NCBI GenBank assembly: GCA_001414485.1
Contig: LLEY01000004.1
Span: forward strand, 682,001 to 746,000
Reading direction: 5' to 3'
Length of the DNA stretch: 64,000 nt
Source: Calycina herbarum
Taxonomy: Eukaryota; Ascomycota; Leotiomycetes; Helotiales; Pezizellaceae
The stretch's first letter is position 1. The number at the start of each line of letters is the position of its first letter. Shown here piece by piece: positions 54,375 through 64,000 of the stretch. The notes beneath the pieces were generated by a model. The model was not told the origin of the DNA, did not search any database, and worked only from the letters and a program-made list of their open reading frames with translations. Position numbers and translations under genes: made by a program.

Positions 54375-55773
54375 ATGGCCTCGGACACCTTGCCAGACCG
54401 ACGACTTGAGCTCATCATCGCAAACTCCATCATCACAGTTTTATCCACAGCATTTGCAATATGGAGACTCATTGTGAGATTTAACCTTGCAATTTCCTCA
54501 TGGAGGCATGGAATATCGGATTACTTGATGTTCCTTGCAGTTGTAAGTATTACGCGATCCCTAGCAGCTCTGTTCGTCTCAGGTTGCGCAGTATTGGGAT
54601 TTGGAAATACCAGCATACTGACAACCCCTCAGTTCTTGAATGCCACGGCCAATATTTTAGGTGTATATTCAACGAGGGAAGGACAAGGGCGGGTAGATGC
54701 CGACCCATTCTGGACTCCAGAGCACAAGAGAGAACTCTTGCATCTCACATATGCCTCGCAGGTTAGAGCTCCTTCCTTATTTCTTATTATTTTCGTGGTC
54801 ACAAAATACTTGACACCCACTTCAAGACAGTATATTTTGCTCTCGATGCTTTTCAAATAATATATACTGATTTAGCTATCATCAGATCATCAACATGTAT
54901 GCACTATTCCTCATCAAACTCAGCATCTCCGCCTACCTCATGGCCTTGTACTTCAGACCAAGTTACAAAGCAGTGGTATGGATGACTGTCTTCGTGATCT
55001 GTGTTTGCAACTTCATCGTACCGGCCATAAATTTTCATGGCCAATGCAAACCAGTCGCCATGCGTTGGGACAATCGAATCAAAGGGAGATGTTGGCCAAT
55101 GAGTGTGAGACTAGGGAGCGCATATACACAAGCAGGAGCCAATGTGTTCACGGATTTTGTGTTTACTGCTTCTCCTCTGATATATCTCCAACAAGTCAAG
55201 TTGCCAAAACGAACTCGGTGGGGTGTTAGAATTGTGTTTTCGCTATGTTTCTTGTGAGAATTGTCCCTTTACTCCATCTACTCCATCTCCCTCTGAAAAG
55301 TATTGCATAGGTCTGATACTAACGTATGACACTCCAGCGGAACAATCCTCTCCGTCATAAAAATCTGGTCCCTCCACCAAGCAATACAAGTTACAAAAAA
55401 AGACACATCCTACCACGCCGTCCCCCTCTCCATCCTCTCCGCCTGGGAAGTAGGAATCTGCATGATAACAGCCTGTCTCCCACCGCTCCGAAAAACCTTC
55501 GATCGCCTCCTCGGGAAAATCGTCCCCTCCACAGCCGGAGACTCGAAGACCGAAAGAACAGGTACTTACACACTTTCTACTTATCGCACGAATAATACTA
55601 CGAATCGAATGACGACTATAAACGATGATGAGAATGAATGGAGGAGACTTGAAGAACAGTGTTATGGGGGACCGATGGGAGTGCCTATGGGGGCCACTAC
55701 TTTGATCACGGCGGAGAATATTTATGAAGGCGTTGGGGGGAGGAAGGAGGGTTGGAGACGGTCGAGACCGTGA
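54375..55773 (+). CDS. Fungal rhodopsin-domain (PTH11/SAT4-like) seven-helix membrane protein
   Basis: This large family comprises plasma-membrane GPCR-like proteins, some involved in surface sensing. The ligand of this one is unknown. Exons 54375-54761, 54886-55253 and 55338-55773 (introns 124 and 84 nt) give 396 residues. Predicted helices include ANSIITVLSTAFAIWRLIV, YLMFLAVVSITRSLAALF, MYALFLIKLSISAYLMALYF, VWMTVFVICVCNFIVPAINF, ANVFTDFVFTASPLIYL and GVRIVFSLCFG-TILSVIKIW. Family hallmarks are the C..RW stretch GQCKPVAMRWDNRIKGRCW and FTDFVFTASPLIYLQQVKLP. No CFEM domain is present. The cytoplasmic tail is Thr/Asn rich and ends in a basic stretch. A 40-nt GTAAGT..CAG segment within helix 2 looks like an intron, but removing it would break the frame, so I keep it as coding. 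Confidence 0.87.
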
Positions 55774-56617
55774 GGTTTTTGGAAGGGCTTTGGAGTTTTG
55801 TTTGGTTAATTAGATACCCATTTTCTTTTGCTCTGGGACGGTTCTCCTTTATTAACGACCTTTTACTCTTCATTGCAGAAGCCGGTATTGAATTTGAAAC
55901 TCGTGCAGTGGTGCTGAGGAAGTTCTAGAACTCTTGGATACAATGCCTCAGTTGGGTGCTCCTTCCCTCTCAATACCAACCTACCCATCATCGTGAGGGA
56001 CTCAAGATCGCTCCTTCCTCGATGTTGCGAGATGGGACTGAAAACGAAATTCCTTGGCGCTACGATTTAGGTCGCGACACCCTTCAACCCCCACAACACG
56101 TATATCTCAACACAACAACCTCGGAAAAATATACAGAAAATATGGATCGAAGCAGAAAGAGTTACTAAATCATTCTACGTTAGCGGCGCGCTCTAAGAGT
56201 ACGTTGTTGTTAAGATATCTGGTTGCGAAATCTAGAGTAATGTCGTAGCTACACTCGCCGAAATTGGGCGATGTGCAACAAAGTAAAGGAAAGTCTAAAA
56301 GTGGTTTAGCGTCGGAAACTAGTGATAGGCTAGACGGGGGTGGATTTACCTTCCAAGGTTTGGTTTTGGGTGAGCTTGTTGACTGCAGTATTCTGGACTT
56401 ACATATGGGTCGCGCCTTCTCTCTCTGGGTTTAACTCAACCCTGGCGAAGTACTTGTTGGTGCTGTGTGAAGAACATTCAGGGCTGTGACTACCTTCTGT
56501 TTGCTTTGAAGCTCTTTCCATTGAATCAGTTACCCAAGTTGCAAGTTTCAAGTTTGCTGGTGTTCACAAGCAATTTGGTTCGTTGTTTCACACCCAGAGG
56601 ATATTCATCCCAAAAAC
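55774..56617. other. Intergenic with an unassigned 70-codon frame
   Basis: A frame at 55956-56168 (reading LKIAPSSMLRDGTENEIPWR) has protein-like composition but no partner exon I can join. It may be a remnant or a missed 3' exon. The rest is the shared 3' region of two convergent genes. Confidence 0.35.
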
Positions 56618-58348
56618 TCATTCCCATTCAATCTCCTGCCCCCTAACCAGAGCAAACGTCGCCCTAACACACTTCCAGTTCAAAACCCCATCATGGCTCG
56701 CCCCAGGGACATGCCAAAACTCCACCTCAACACCAGGTCCCACCAGCCGTTCAAAAGTATCAATCAAATACTTCCTCCCCTTGCCATTAACAAGCCAGTC
56801 TTTCTCCGCAAAAAAGACACTAACACGTAACCTCTCCGCCCCCCTTCTAATTTTCGCCCCCCAACCTTCGCGTAAAAAATCAACCATGGAATTATAATCC
56901 TCGCAAAGTCCCCAATTACATGCTTGGTTATTTGGGGATTTGAGGCAGAGACGAATATCCTCGTTCCCTCCATTGGCTTCCTCTGCCCAGGAGTATTTCT
57001 TAGTTAAGCTCGCGATTTCTTTCTGTTGCGCTACAGAGTGACCGAAACCTTGTTGACATAACTCTTCCCTCTTTTCTTTTGATATCTGAGGAGTACTCCT
57101 GGGTGTAAAAATTGAAGTTAGGGAAGTAAGTTTAGGCAGTCTCTTCTTGGCCGCGAAACCAGTCAGGGAGTTACAGCTATTGAATATATTATTTGAGAGA
57201 AGTGAGGTGGCCCGAAGATAGGGGATTTGAGTATGTGTCTGGTGGATCCAGGGTGCGAAGAGGGACATTGAGGGAAATGTGGGAGAGAGGAGATGTGGGT
57301 AATGACAAAGGATGTTGAGGGCGTAGATTTTGCCTGCAGAATGAGATCCGAGGTGGACTGAGAGAGTATTAGTTTCCAAAATTATGTAGACTTTGATAAT
57401 ACGTACTATGTGGTATGTGCAGATATTTGAGAAGCAATGGAACAGTCTCGAGGAAGACTGGGATTCTTTGTTGGATGGGGACGGGTGTTGAGCCGCCGAG
57501 GCCTGGCCTGTATTTGCATTTAGTATTTAGAAGAAGAAACAGAAGGTGATTTTGGAATGCAAATGCTGAAGGATGATCTCCTCTCATCTCCATATGCTTT
57601 TCTCATTATTCATCTCTCGTGCCTTTTCTTGACCGAACCCACACGTTTAAGTTCGACATCAGGTCAAAAGTCGAGTTAAACTCCCCAGTTCAGACCACCA
57701 TTCCGTCCTGGCGTTCCACTCTCGACAACGAGAAACCAGGTATATATATATATGCTTTTTGGGGGGGGCAAAGATGGGGGGGAGTTACACTCTCACTCTA
57801 GAGATAGTCGTCCCTTCCCTTCTCGTTACCCATCCTAGTCATAGTTTGGACCGGGTGGTGGAGTCGAGGTCGCGATGACGAGGAGGAAAGAGCGATCACA
57901 AACCTCGAGGTAAGGTGGTCGTTTTGGCCAGATTGAGGGAGCCGTTCCGTTCCTTCCTCGACTTGAATCCTCAACCCTTGCCACAAGTTGCTCCAAATCA
58001 GAGTCGCCCTCAAGCGTTTTCCAGCCTAGGCTCCAGCCACACAACTCCATCCTAACATCCCCCAAGAAACCAAGAGATCAGAACTCACCGATCCAAACAC
58101 AAGACCCTAACCCCCATCTCCCTCGCCAAATAATCCCACGAAACAGCTATCCATCTCGTCCGAAAAACCCCTCCACAAAACAAAATCGTGGGAACCTCTT
58201 CTTCGTCCGGAAGCGGACCAGCAATGGAAAATGTAACTTTCAACGGTCCATGTTCATAAGTTGCAGGAACAGTGAAGCTCTGATGGAATTTAAGCCGGGA
58301 CAGGGATTCGATAGCGAGGTGTTGGTTGTGGGTTATGTTGGATGACAT
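56618..58348 (-). CDS. Alpha/beta hydrolase fold protein
   Basis: Exons 58089-58348, 57407-57507 and 56618-57357 join in frame to 366 residues. The hydrolase fold is visible: PTILFCGGVF as strand/oxyanion region, VRVLCLDRPGLGGSTPV (the DRPG.G.S signature across the first junction), the nucleophile elbow in HLGSHSAGKIYALN (Ser in G-S-H-S-A-G, across the second junction), an acid in SVFFAEKDWLVNG, and the catalytic His in WHVPGASHDGVL. The substrate is unknown. The first intron, 57508-58088, is 581 nt, about ten times the local norm, and contains a TA repeat and G runs. The second is 49 nt. Both junctions restore highly conserved motifs, so the model is well supported despite the long intron. 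Confidence 0.85.
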
Positions 58349-59033
58349 GTTGTATGATAGTTGATTTGGTGGAAGGGCGGGAGCTTACTGTGGTAGGTAC
58401 AGGCAGGCTAGATTATTAGGTAGACGCTCTGACTTGGAGTGAATAAACGATATAATTATTCATTCCAAACGACCTATCCTATCCAGTGACAAAAAAAACC
58501 ATCCAATAACACACCCAAAAAGAATTGCCAACAACAAAAGTTCTCCCCCTGCTCAAAGTAGGGAGGTTTGGAATAGGAGATCAATTATGACCGTGTTAAG
58601 TAGTAAGTAGACCCTGAGTCGACCAACACACCCGCCTTTCACGAACCCCTGGCCAAGGCTAAGGACGTAATCAGATGTGCTAGAAGTTCTCCCTCCGACG
58701 TTGCTTTTGCTTATTTGAGGTCAAGCACCTTGGTAGCTACAAGTTCGGGGGTATAAATAAGTGGGTCTATTGTGATAATTGGTGAATATATCAAGTCAGT
58801 ACCTGCCAACAAGTAGATTACACTAGAGAAGTTATAGGGAGGTGCATATGATGAATAAATCGAAGAGAAAGTTGGTGGCCAAGGTTTTGGGTATTATCTC
58901 AGATGTTGCAGTCTAAGCTTTGGTGGTCAATCTTTTTCAATAGAGCTACTTATTTAGTACCCTCAATTTTCCCTAACTCCATTCCCCAAACTCCATGCCA
59001 ATGCCAAAAGATCTCTGCACAATCGTACCCATA
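58349..59033. other. Intergenic, no gene
   Basis: This 685-bp interval contains the promoter of the hydrolase gene (leftward) and the 3' region of NSA2. Only short frames are seen. Confidence 0.4.
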
Positions 59034-60041
59034 TCAAACAAGAAGAACGCTGCAAAAGTTAGCGACTAAGACTCAATACAAGGCATTACACAAAACTTAC
59101 GCATTGACACATCCATCGTTCTCACAATTGTTGGTAATTTGAGCCCATCTACCCCAAACAACCTTCCCTCCAGCAGTAACCAATCCCAAATCACTAACGT
59201 TGACCTCGATGATGGTACCCTTGGTCAAAACACCGAGTTGTGTATACATTGGGTTTTGGGGGTTCTTCTTGACTGAAATAATTGGAAGGTTGACTGTAAC
59301 ACCGAGTTCTGGGTGTGTTACATGGGCTTTCTTGTAACGGAGACCCATGGGGCGGATAAAACGCTCGTATTTGACGGGTCTTCTTGTGAAATCTGTAGCA
59401 CACAAATTAGCATGAGCATAGTACGCACGCAAAATCCAATAATATCCATCCTTCATCCCTATGTCCAAGGAAACGCCCCGAGAATACGGCAAATTGGTAG
59501 AAAAGTACGAACCTGGTCCAACAAATGTAGGCTTCGTAATCATTCGCTTCCATCCCTTCTTTGCGGTCTTCTTTCCGGTCTTGACAACCTTGAACATCTC
59601 CTCCTCAGCAATACCTCGAACCTTTGGTAGAGGTACGCTGAATTTTGCTGCTTTTTCCGCACGCTTATTCTTAATCGCGCTCGACAAAGCTTTCGCATTC
59701 GTAGGATTTGATCGATCGAGAAGATACTGTGGGAGTGGTGTCGTCGAAGGCTCGTTTGGTGCGGAAGATTTGACATTGCGCTCCTCGTGGGCCTTGATCT
59801 GCTTCTTCATCTGGATCTTCTCATGATGTCTCTTCTTCTGGTACAATTTCGCTCTCAGTCCAGTAAGTTTCTGCGCATCTTCTGAAGCTTTGTGTCCCTC
59901 TCGAGCGGCCTTCTTTCGAGTTCGTTCCTCGTGGTCGAGTCTGCGGCCATGCAGCTTTCGCCACCGGTCCATATACTCATTTTGAGGCTGCAAAATGATT
60001 AGCTACAAAATAGACAATCCAGATGACAGTTTTCATACCAT
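59034..60041 (-). CDS. nsa2: Ribosome biogenesis protein Nsa2
   Basis: Nsa2 is a nuclear 60S pre-ribosome assembly factor required for 27SB pre-rRNA processing. Four exons, 60039-60041, 59513-59987, 59101-59392 and 59034-59049, give 261 residues, the same length as yeast Nsa2. Exon 1 is only the ATG. Exon 2 has no usable start codon in frame, so splicing is required to obtain [20 protein letters not shown]. Conserved parts are [12 protein letters not shown], the [20 protein letters not shown] block, [49 protein letters not shown] and the terminal DGCVNAVLLV completed by the last 16-nt exon. The 120-nt second intron is a multiple of three and free of stops, so it could be misread as coding. 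Confidence 0.95.
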
Positions 60042-60270
60042 GATGAGTTGATAAATGCGTCGAAATTTTGGTGGCGGGGAGGTTGAAAAATGTTTGGGAC
60101 AATCGATAAGGCGAAATTCTCGTGAGCAAGACCACACAGGGGTACCTAATTGGGCCTAGCACCATCTTCAAAAAGTTGGAGCTTCACAGAAATACGACAG
60201 CGACACCACGGCTAAGAGACCTGCTGGCTGGCTGGCTTTCCAACTTCTGCAAACCCCCTCAGCCATCACC
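60042..60270. promoter_or_regulatory. Divergent promoter NSA2 / mitochondrial L21
   Basis: Only 229 bp separate the start codons of two ribosome-related genes, so they share a promoter region. The middle contains GGGGTACCTAATTGGG and CTGCTGGCTGGCTGG repeats. Specific factor binding is not claimed. Confidence 0.55.
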
Positions 60271-60948
60271 ATGTTCAGCAGAACTATACGACGGTCCATT
60301 TTGGACACAAAAATCACATCGCCGACGCTACCTCCAACCTTCCTACTCCCATTCCGCGCACGATATCTCCAAACTACAACTCAGCACATCGACACACCTC
60401 CTCAAGGAATCGATGCATCCCAATTACCTCCCAAGTCGCCATTGGAACCATCAAATAGCGCTTCCTCGATAGCACATCATGTCCGACGTAGTGTTCCTTC
60501 ACAACCTGCACCGATCGCGAAACCCCTCGCCCTCGATCCCTCCGTCAAAGAAATGCTTCCACTCCTGGCTGCTCAATCATCACACTATATCACCATACAC
60601 GTTCACGGCAAACCTTACCTCGTTACTGCTGGAGATACTGTACGATTGCCATTTCACATGCCTGGTGTCATCCCAGGGGACGTGTTACGTTTAAATCGGG
60701 CATCCAACCTAGGTTCTCGCGATTACACATTGAAGGGAGCACCATATGTGGATGAAAGATTATTCGAGTGCAGAGCAAGGGTTATGGGCACAGAAGCTGA
60801 GCCATTGAGAATCAAGGAAAAGAAGAAGCGAAGGAACAGGAGAATCAACAGGGTCCAGACCAAACTGAAGTTTACGATATTAAAGATTGCAGAGGTCAAG
60901 ATAAACCGTCTGGAAGATCTAGAGAAATTGGGAAAGGAATTGTCATGA
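60271..60948 (+). CDS. mrpl49: Mitochondrial large-subunit ribosomal protein bL21m (Mrpl49)
   Basis: A single exon encodes 225 residues. The N-terminus MFSRTIRRSILDTK, followed by basic and hydroxylated residues without acids, is a mitochondrial targeting sequence. The bL21 domain begins near residue 95: HYITIHVHGKPYLVTAGDTVRLPFHMPGVIPGDVLRL matches the beta-barrel of L21, and the basic KEKKKRRNRRINRVQTKLKFTILKI with the C-terminal extension fits fungal Mrpl49. It stands head-to-head with NSA2, which is consistent with joint control of cytosolic and mitochondrial ribosome production. Confidence 0.9.
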   Translation: MFSRTIRRSILDTKITSPTLPPTFLLPFRARYLQTTTQHIDTPPQGIDASQLPPKSPLEPSNSASSIAHHVRRSVPSQPAPIAKPLALDPSVKEMLPLLAAQSSHYITIHVHGKPYLVTAGDTVRLPFHMPGVIPGDVLRLNRASNLGSRDYTLKGAPYVDERLFECRARVMGTEAEPLRIKEKKKRRNRRINRVQTKLKFTILKIAEVKINRLEDLEKLGKELS

Positions 60949-61506
60949 AAGAAAATGTTTTGATAGTGTATGGTTGTGTCGGGGGGCTGTCATGATGCCG
61001 CCAGCGCCAGCTTGTAATATATTTGGGAATGCTTGTACAAGTTTGCGGCTCTGTAAGATGATTGCCAAGGCTCTACTTTCTTCATTTCTGGACCAATTTC
61101 TCATTTCGGTACTTGTGATGGTTCTAGGCTTCTGGCCAAGCCAATTTCGCTTGCAAGGGAACTTGCCGGCGAAGGGATTCTATATCCAGCCATTCCTCAA
61201 AGCCATCGGACTGCGCCAGCGCCTCGTTTCTATGTTCTCATTCGTTGGTTTCATTTTTTCTGCTTTCAGCCACAGGTGTAGTCCCAATCATGCCTTTCGC
61301 TTCGCTACGCCATGTCTATGATTGGAGGTATGCGAAGGCTGGGTGCGACATTGGCTAATGCTAAGGCCTCAATCTCGTGGCTTAGAAGTCAGTAGCTTCA
61401 GTCGAATCCCAAAGCCTCATCTTTCCAGTCCATACAAACGACCCATTTCTTCAAATTTCGTGATTATGGAGACTATACAGACTCTCTTGACATACATCTT
61501 TGTAGT
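60949..61506. other. Intergenic before DUF3433 gene
   Basis: No gene is supported. A 115-codon frame from 60974 overlaps the 3' region of bL21m and has no recognisable domain. Confidence 0.4.
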
Positions 61507-64000
61507 ATGAAGGAAGCTTATTACACAAGTGGTATGCAAGATCATCACGGGCATAAACCGATTCCTAACTACTGTTTACAGCCTCGAGACGGTACTACAA
61601 GGCTTCAGCAACAAGAACCCCCGTATTAGTAGTTCTTCTAATCATCACGATAATCCTTTTTGGCATCACAGAGCTTGCCATTCGGCGTATTCCCGCACAT
61701 GAAGGGGTTGGAAAGATAGGAAATGCTGTCACTGATGCTCTAAATAAGAGGGCTTTGTTGAAACGGGCAAGTGGTGAGTTCGGTATTTCTTGCTTTCGAT
61801 GTTGAATTTATTACACGGAAGATTACCGCTCCCCTGAAAGTTTCTTTACTGCGAGTTGGATGACAAAGTTGCTCTCCATGCTGGTTCTCTGATTTGGATA
61901 ACCATGCAGTAGTTCTTGAGGAAAAATCTCGAGTAGGTAGGGGTACTGGAGTTTACGCGACATAAGATCCCGTCGGCCACTCGATTGGGGTATTTTTCTT
62001 GACCGCAAAACAAGGCTGATCTTGAGTCCAATACAGCTTCTGTCCAACAGTCTTCTGCAGCAGTACCTGCCGCTTCAGCATCGGCATCAGTAGTTCAAAA
62101 TGCGAGTCCAAAGAGTGGGAGTAACGGTGGACAATCTACAATCAACGCTGTCCCAACTGTCGTCGCTTCAACCACAGCCGGCCCTTATTTAGAACCTGGA
62201 AAGTCTCCAACGACTCCTCCATCGGTTCCCCCAGTAACTGTGCCAACAACTACACCAGGAAATATTCAACCAGTTCTACCGACGGCCCCTCGTGTGAATC
62301 CTGGTGAGCAGACGGATAAACCGATAAGCCCACCTTTCATAGCTAGCACTCCTAGAGTCGTCGTCTCAACTCCAGATTCTTCTATTCCAGTATCTCAAGC
62401 TACGTTTGCTGGCCCATATCTAGTTCCCGATACCCGTCGCATAACTGTAGGTTCTGGTGACTCTAAAACGCCCGGTCCCAAGCCCAACACTCCTGAGCCC
62501 GTCGTGCCCATCACACCTGGTGGCCCCCCTATAACTCCAGGTCCTGGTCAGAATCCTACTCAAACTATTGCCTACACCACGAATGGACCTTACCTAGAGC
62601 CAGGAGTTAGACCAGTGACCCCCGTAGCAGCACCTACATATTTGGCGCCAGGTGTGACCCAAGGAAAAGGAGCTGTGGAGACTGTAGGGGCTTTGCAAGC
62701 TTCTGGTAAGAAGTGAAAATTCTCGTCTCAATAACCGTCGACTGAAATTGTTTAGCTGCAGGTAAAGAAGCCGTGAATACACAAGGGGAGGTGCCAGGCG
62801 CGGTCCCGAATAGCCCAAATCCAAGTATTTGATATCTCTCCAGGGCTTGTATTTCGTTCGCTAATATTTTGTTTAGCCCAAGGATCACCTGTACTCACCG
62901 TTCTTGACGGTCAAACATTCGCTGTCACTCCAGCTCGCACAGTTATCAATGGCGCAACATATACCCAAACACCTATATTGACAGTCGTTGACGCCAAGAC
63001 GTTGGCAATCACCCCAGCAGTCAATGTTGTTGACGGGAATACTTATACTCAAACTCCAGTATTCACGGTCGTGGATGGGAAAACTTACGCCGTAACACCT
63101 TATGTCACTGTTAGCAATGGCAAGACTTATACGACAACCCCGGGGCTTATAGCCAGTCCTTCAGTGACTCCGGGTGCCCCAGCCGGTGGATATCTTGAGT
63201 AAGTCCCAATTAATAAATAATAAAACCCAGTTCTGATACTGATTTCTTCCTTCTCCCAGGAACGATCCTACGGGCACTGCTTTACGCGCGACCGCAACCG
63301 TGGTCAATTCAACTGGAACTTATTATACCTGGTCAAATGGGGAAACTCACCTAGCCCCCCAAATAACTCTGCGGGAATATATATTAGTGGCATTTGTTCC
63401 CTTGATTGTGGCTGTCTTATACACAATCCCATGGCGTATTCTCGACGTGACGATTCGAGAAATGGAACCTTTCTATCAACTCAATCAAAAGGGGGGCGTC
63501 CTCGGAAAAGATTCCCTTTGCCTTGATTACAGTACATCATGGCTCATTACAACTCCCTTCAAAGCAATATCCCGTGGGCACATCATGCCATTTTGGTCTT
63601 CTCTTATATCGATTGCAGTCCTCATTCTCGCACCTATCTCGTCGGAAGCATTCTTCGTTAGTATCTATGGAGAGTGTGGGGCAGCTTCGAAGGGGCCTTG
63701 TCGTGCGGCATGGGGTGTCTATCCAATTCTCGGTCGTGCGATTCAAGGAATTCTAGCTTTCATCGCTATTCTCCTCATTCTTATTGCAATTTTTAACTAC
63801 CGTCGATCGTCAGGTGTGTATTCTGAGCCGTTGAGTCTGGCTGGTCTGGCTGTTTTACTCGCCAAATCACCACTCCTACGATGTTTTCGCCAAATTGATA
63901 GTATGGTCACCAACAAGGAATTGCGAGAAATAATTCAGGGAAAAAGGTTTACTCTTTCATCTTTCGTTGCGGAAGACCTGACACGCTGTCATGGTATTGT
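61507..64000 (+). CDS. DUF3433-type large membrane protein (partial, runs off window)
   Basis: The exons seen are 61507-61531, 61582-61773, 62037-62705, 62756-62824, 62877-63198 and 63260 to the window end, all in phase. The start MKEAYYTSASRRYYKAS is followed by a first membrane helix (TPVLVVLLIITIILFGI). Next comes a long extracytoplasmic Pro/Thr/Ser-rich region with GPYLEPG and AGPYL units and six 14-residue repeats around residues 325-410 (pattern TVVDGKTYAVTP). After that lies the DUF3433 core: YILVAFVPLIVAVLYTIPWRILD helix, MEPFYQL, ISSEAFFVSIYGECG, and another helix GILAFIAILLILIAIF. DUF3433 proteins are fungus-specific, large and of unknown function. The C-terminal part lies outside the window. 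Confidence 0.82.

Noticed and set aside
54541..54580. Apparent 40-nt intron (GTAAGT..TCAG) in the rhodopsin-domain gene
   Set aside because: Removing it breaks the frame, while reading through gives a continuous membrane helix.
1..64000. CRISPR arrays, bacterial operons, insertion sequences, rRNA genes
   Set aside because: The window is fungal nuclear DNA with spliceosomal introns; no regularly spaced repeat array, rRNA segment or transposase gene was seen.

Overview
This window is chromosomal DNA from a filamentous ascomycete. The genes are split by many short introns of 49-70 nt with GT..AG ends and CTAAC-like branch sites. Housekeeping proteins (RanGAP, Cox17, Sec10, Nus1, Trm5, CENP-C, RNase H2A, Nsa2, mitochondrial L21) read as Pezizomycotina orthologues. 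Fungus-specific families (rhodopsin-domain membrane proteins, DUF3433, HeLo-like/ankyrin and NB-ARC/TPR proteins, Gfd2-like exonucleases) are also present. Overall style suggests Leotiomycetes (Helotiales, for example Sclerotiniaceae), but this placement is inference. All gene models below were spliced by eye from the sequence, and reading frames were checked across each junction.

Layout. 1.7-16.9 kb is a dense conserved block: RNA1/RanGAP (-), COX17 (+), SEC10 (-), NUS1 (+), AlkB-type dioxygenase (-), TRM5 (+), CENP-C/MIF2 (-), RNase H2A (+). It is arranged mostly as divergent pairs with short shared promoters, and one AT-rich relic island lies at about 15.3-15.8 kb. 17.9-26.1 kb is accessory: a questin-oxidase-like protein, a UBE3D/IPA1-like protein, a frameshifted alpha/beta hydrolase pseudogene, and a divergent pair made of a small Asn/Gln/Tyr-rich (prion-like) protein and a HeLo-like/ankyrin gene carrying two in-frame stops. 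26-43.5 kb is gene-poor: one large methyltransferase-domain protein, a decaying hydrolase-NB-ARC-TPR (NLR-like) gene, a GrpB-family protein, an intron-containing tRNA-Asn, a hairpin element and a short dispersed repeat. 43.5-58.3 kb holds a secreted protein, a Gfd2-like DEDDh exonuclease followed by a long eroded reading frame, a secreted GMC oxidoreductase, a second hairpin element, a seven-helix rhodopsin-domain protein and an alpha/beta hydrolase. 59-64 kb returns to conserved genes: NSA2 and mitochondrial L21 as a divergent pair, then a large DUF3433 membrane protein that runs off the window.

The most interesting signals are (1) the divergent pair of a prion-like protein and a death-fold/ankyrin gene, reminiscent of fungal immune gene pairs; (2) three separate immune-like or low-complexity loci interrupted mainly by stops that a CpA to TpA change would explain, as repeat-induced point mutation would produce; (3) two 95-97 bp hairpin elements of the same design; and (4) unusual splicing, namely a GC-AG intron in SEC10 and an exon consisting only of the start codon in NSA2.
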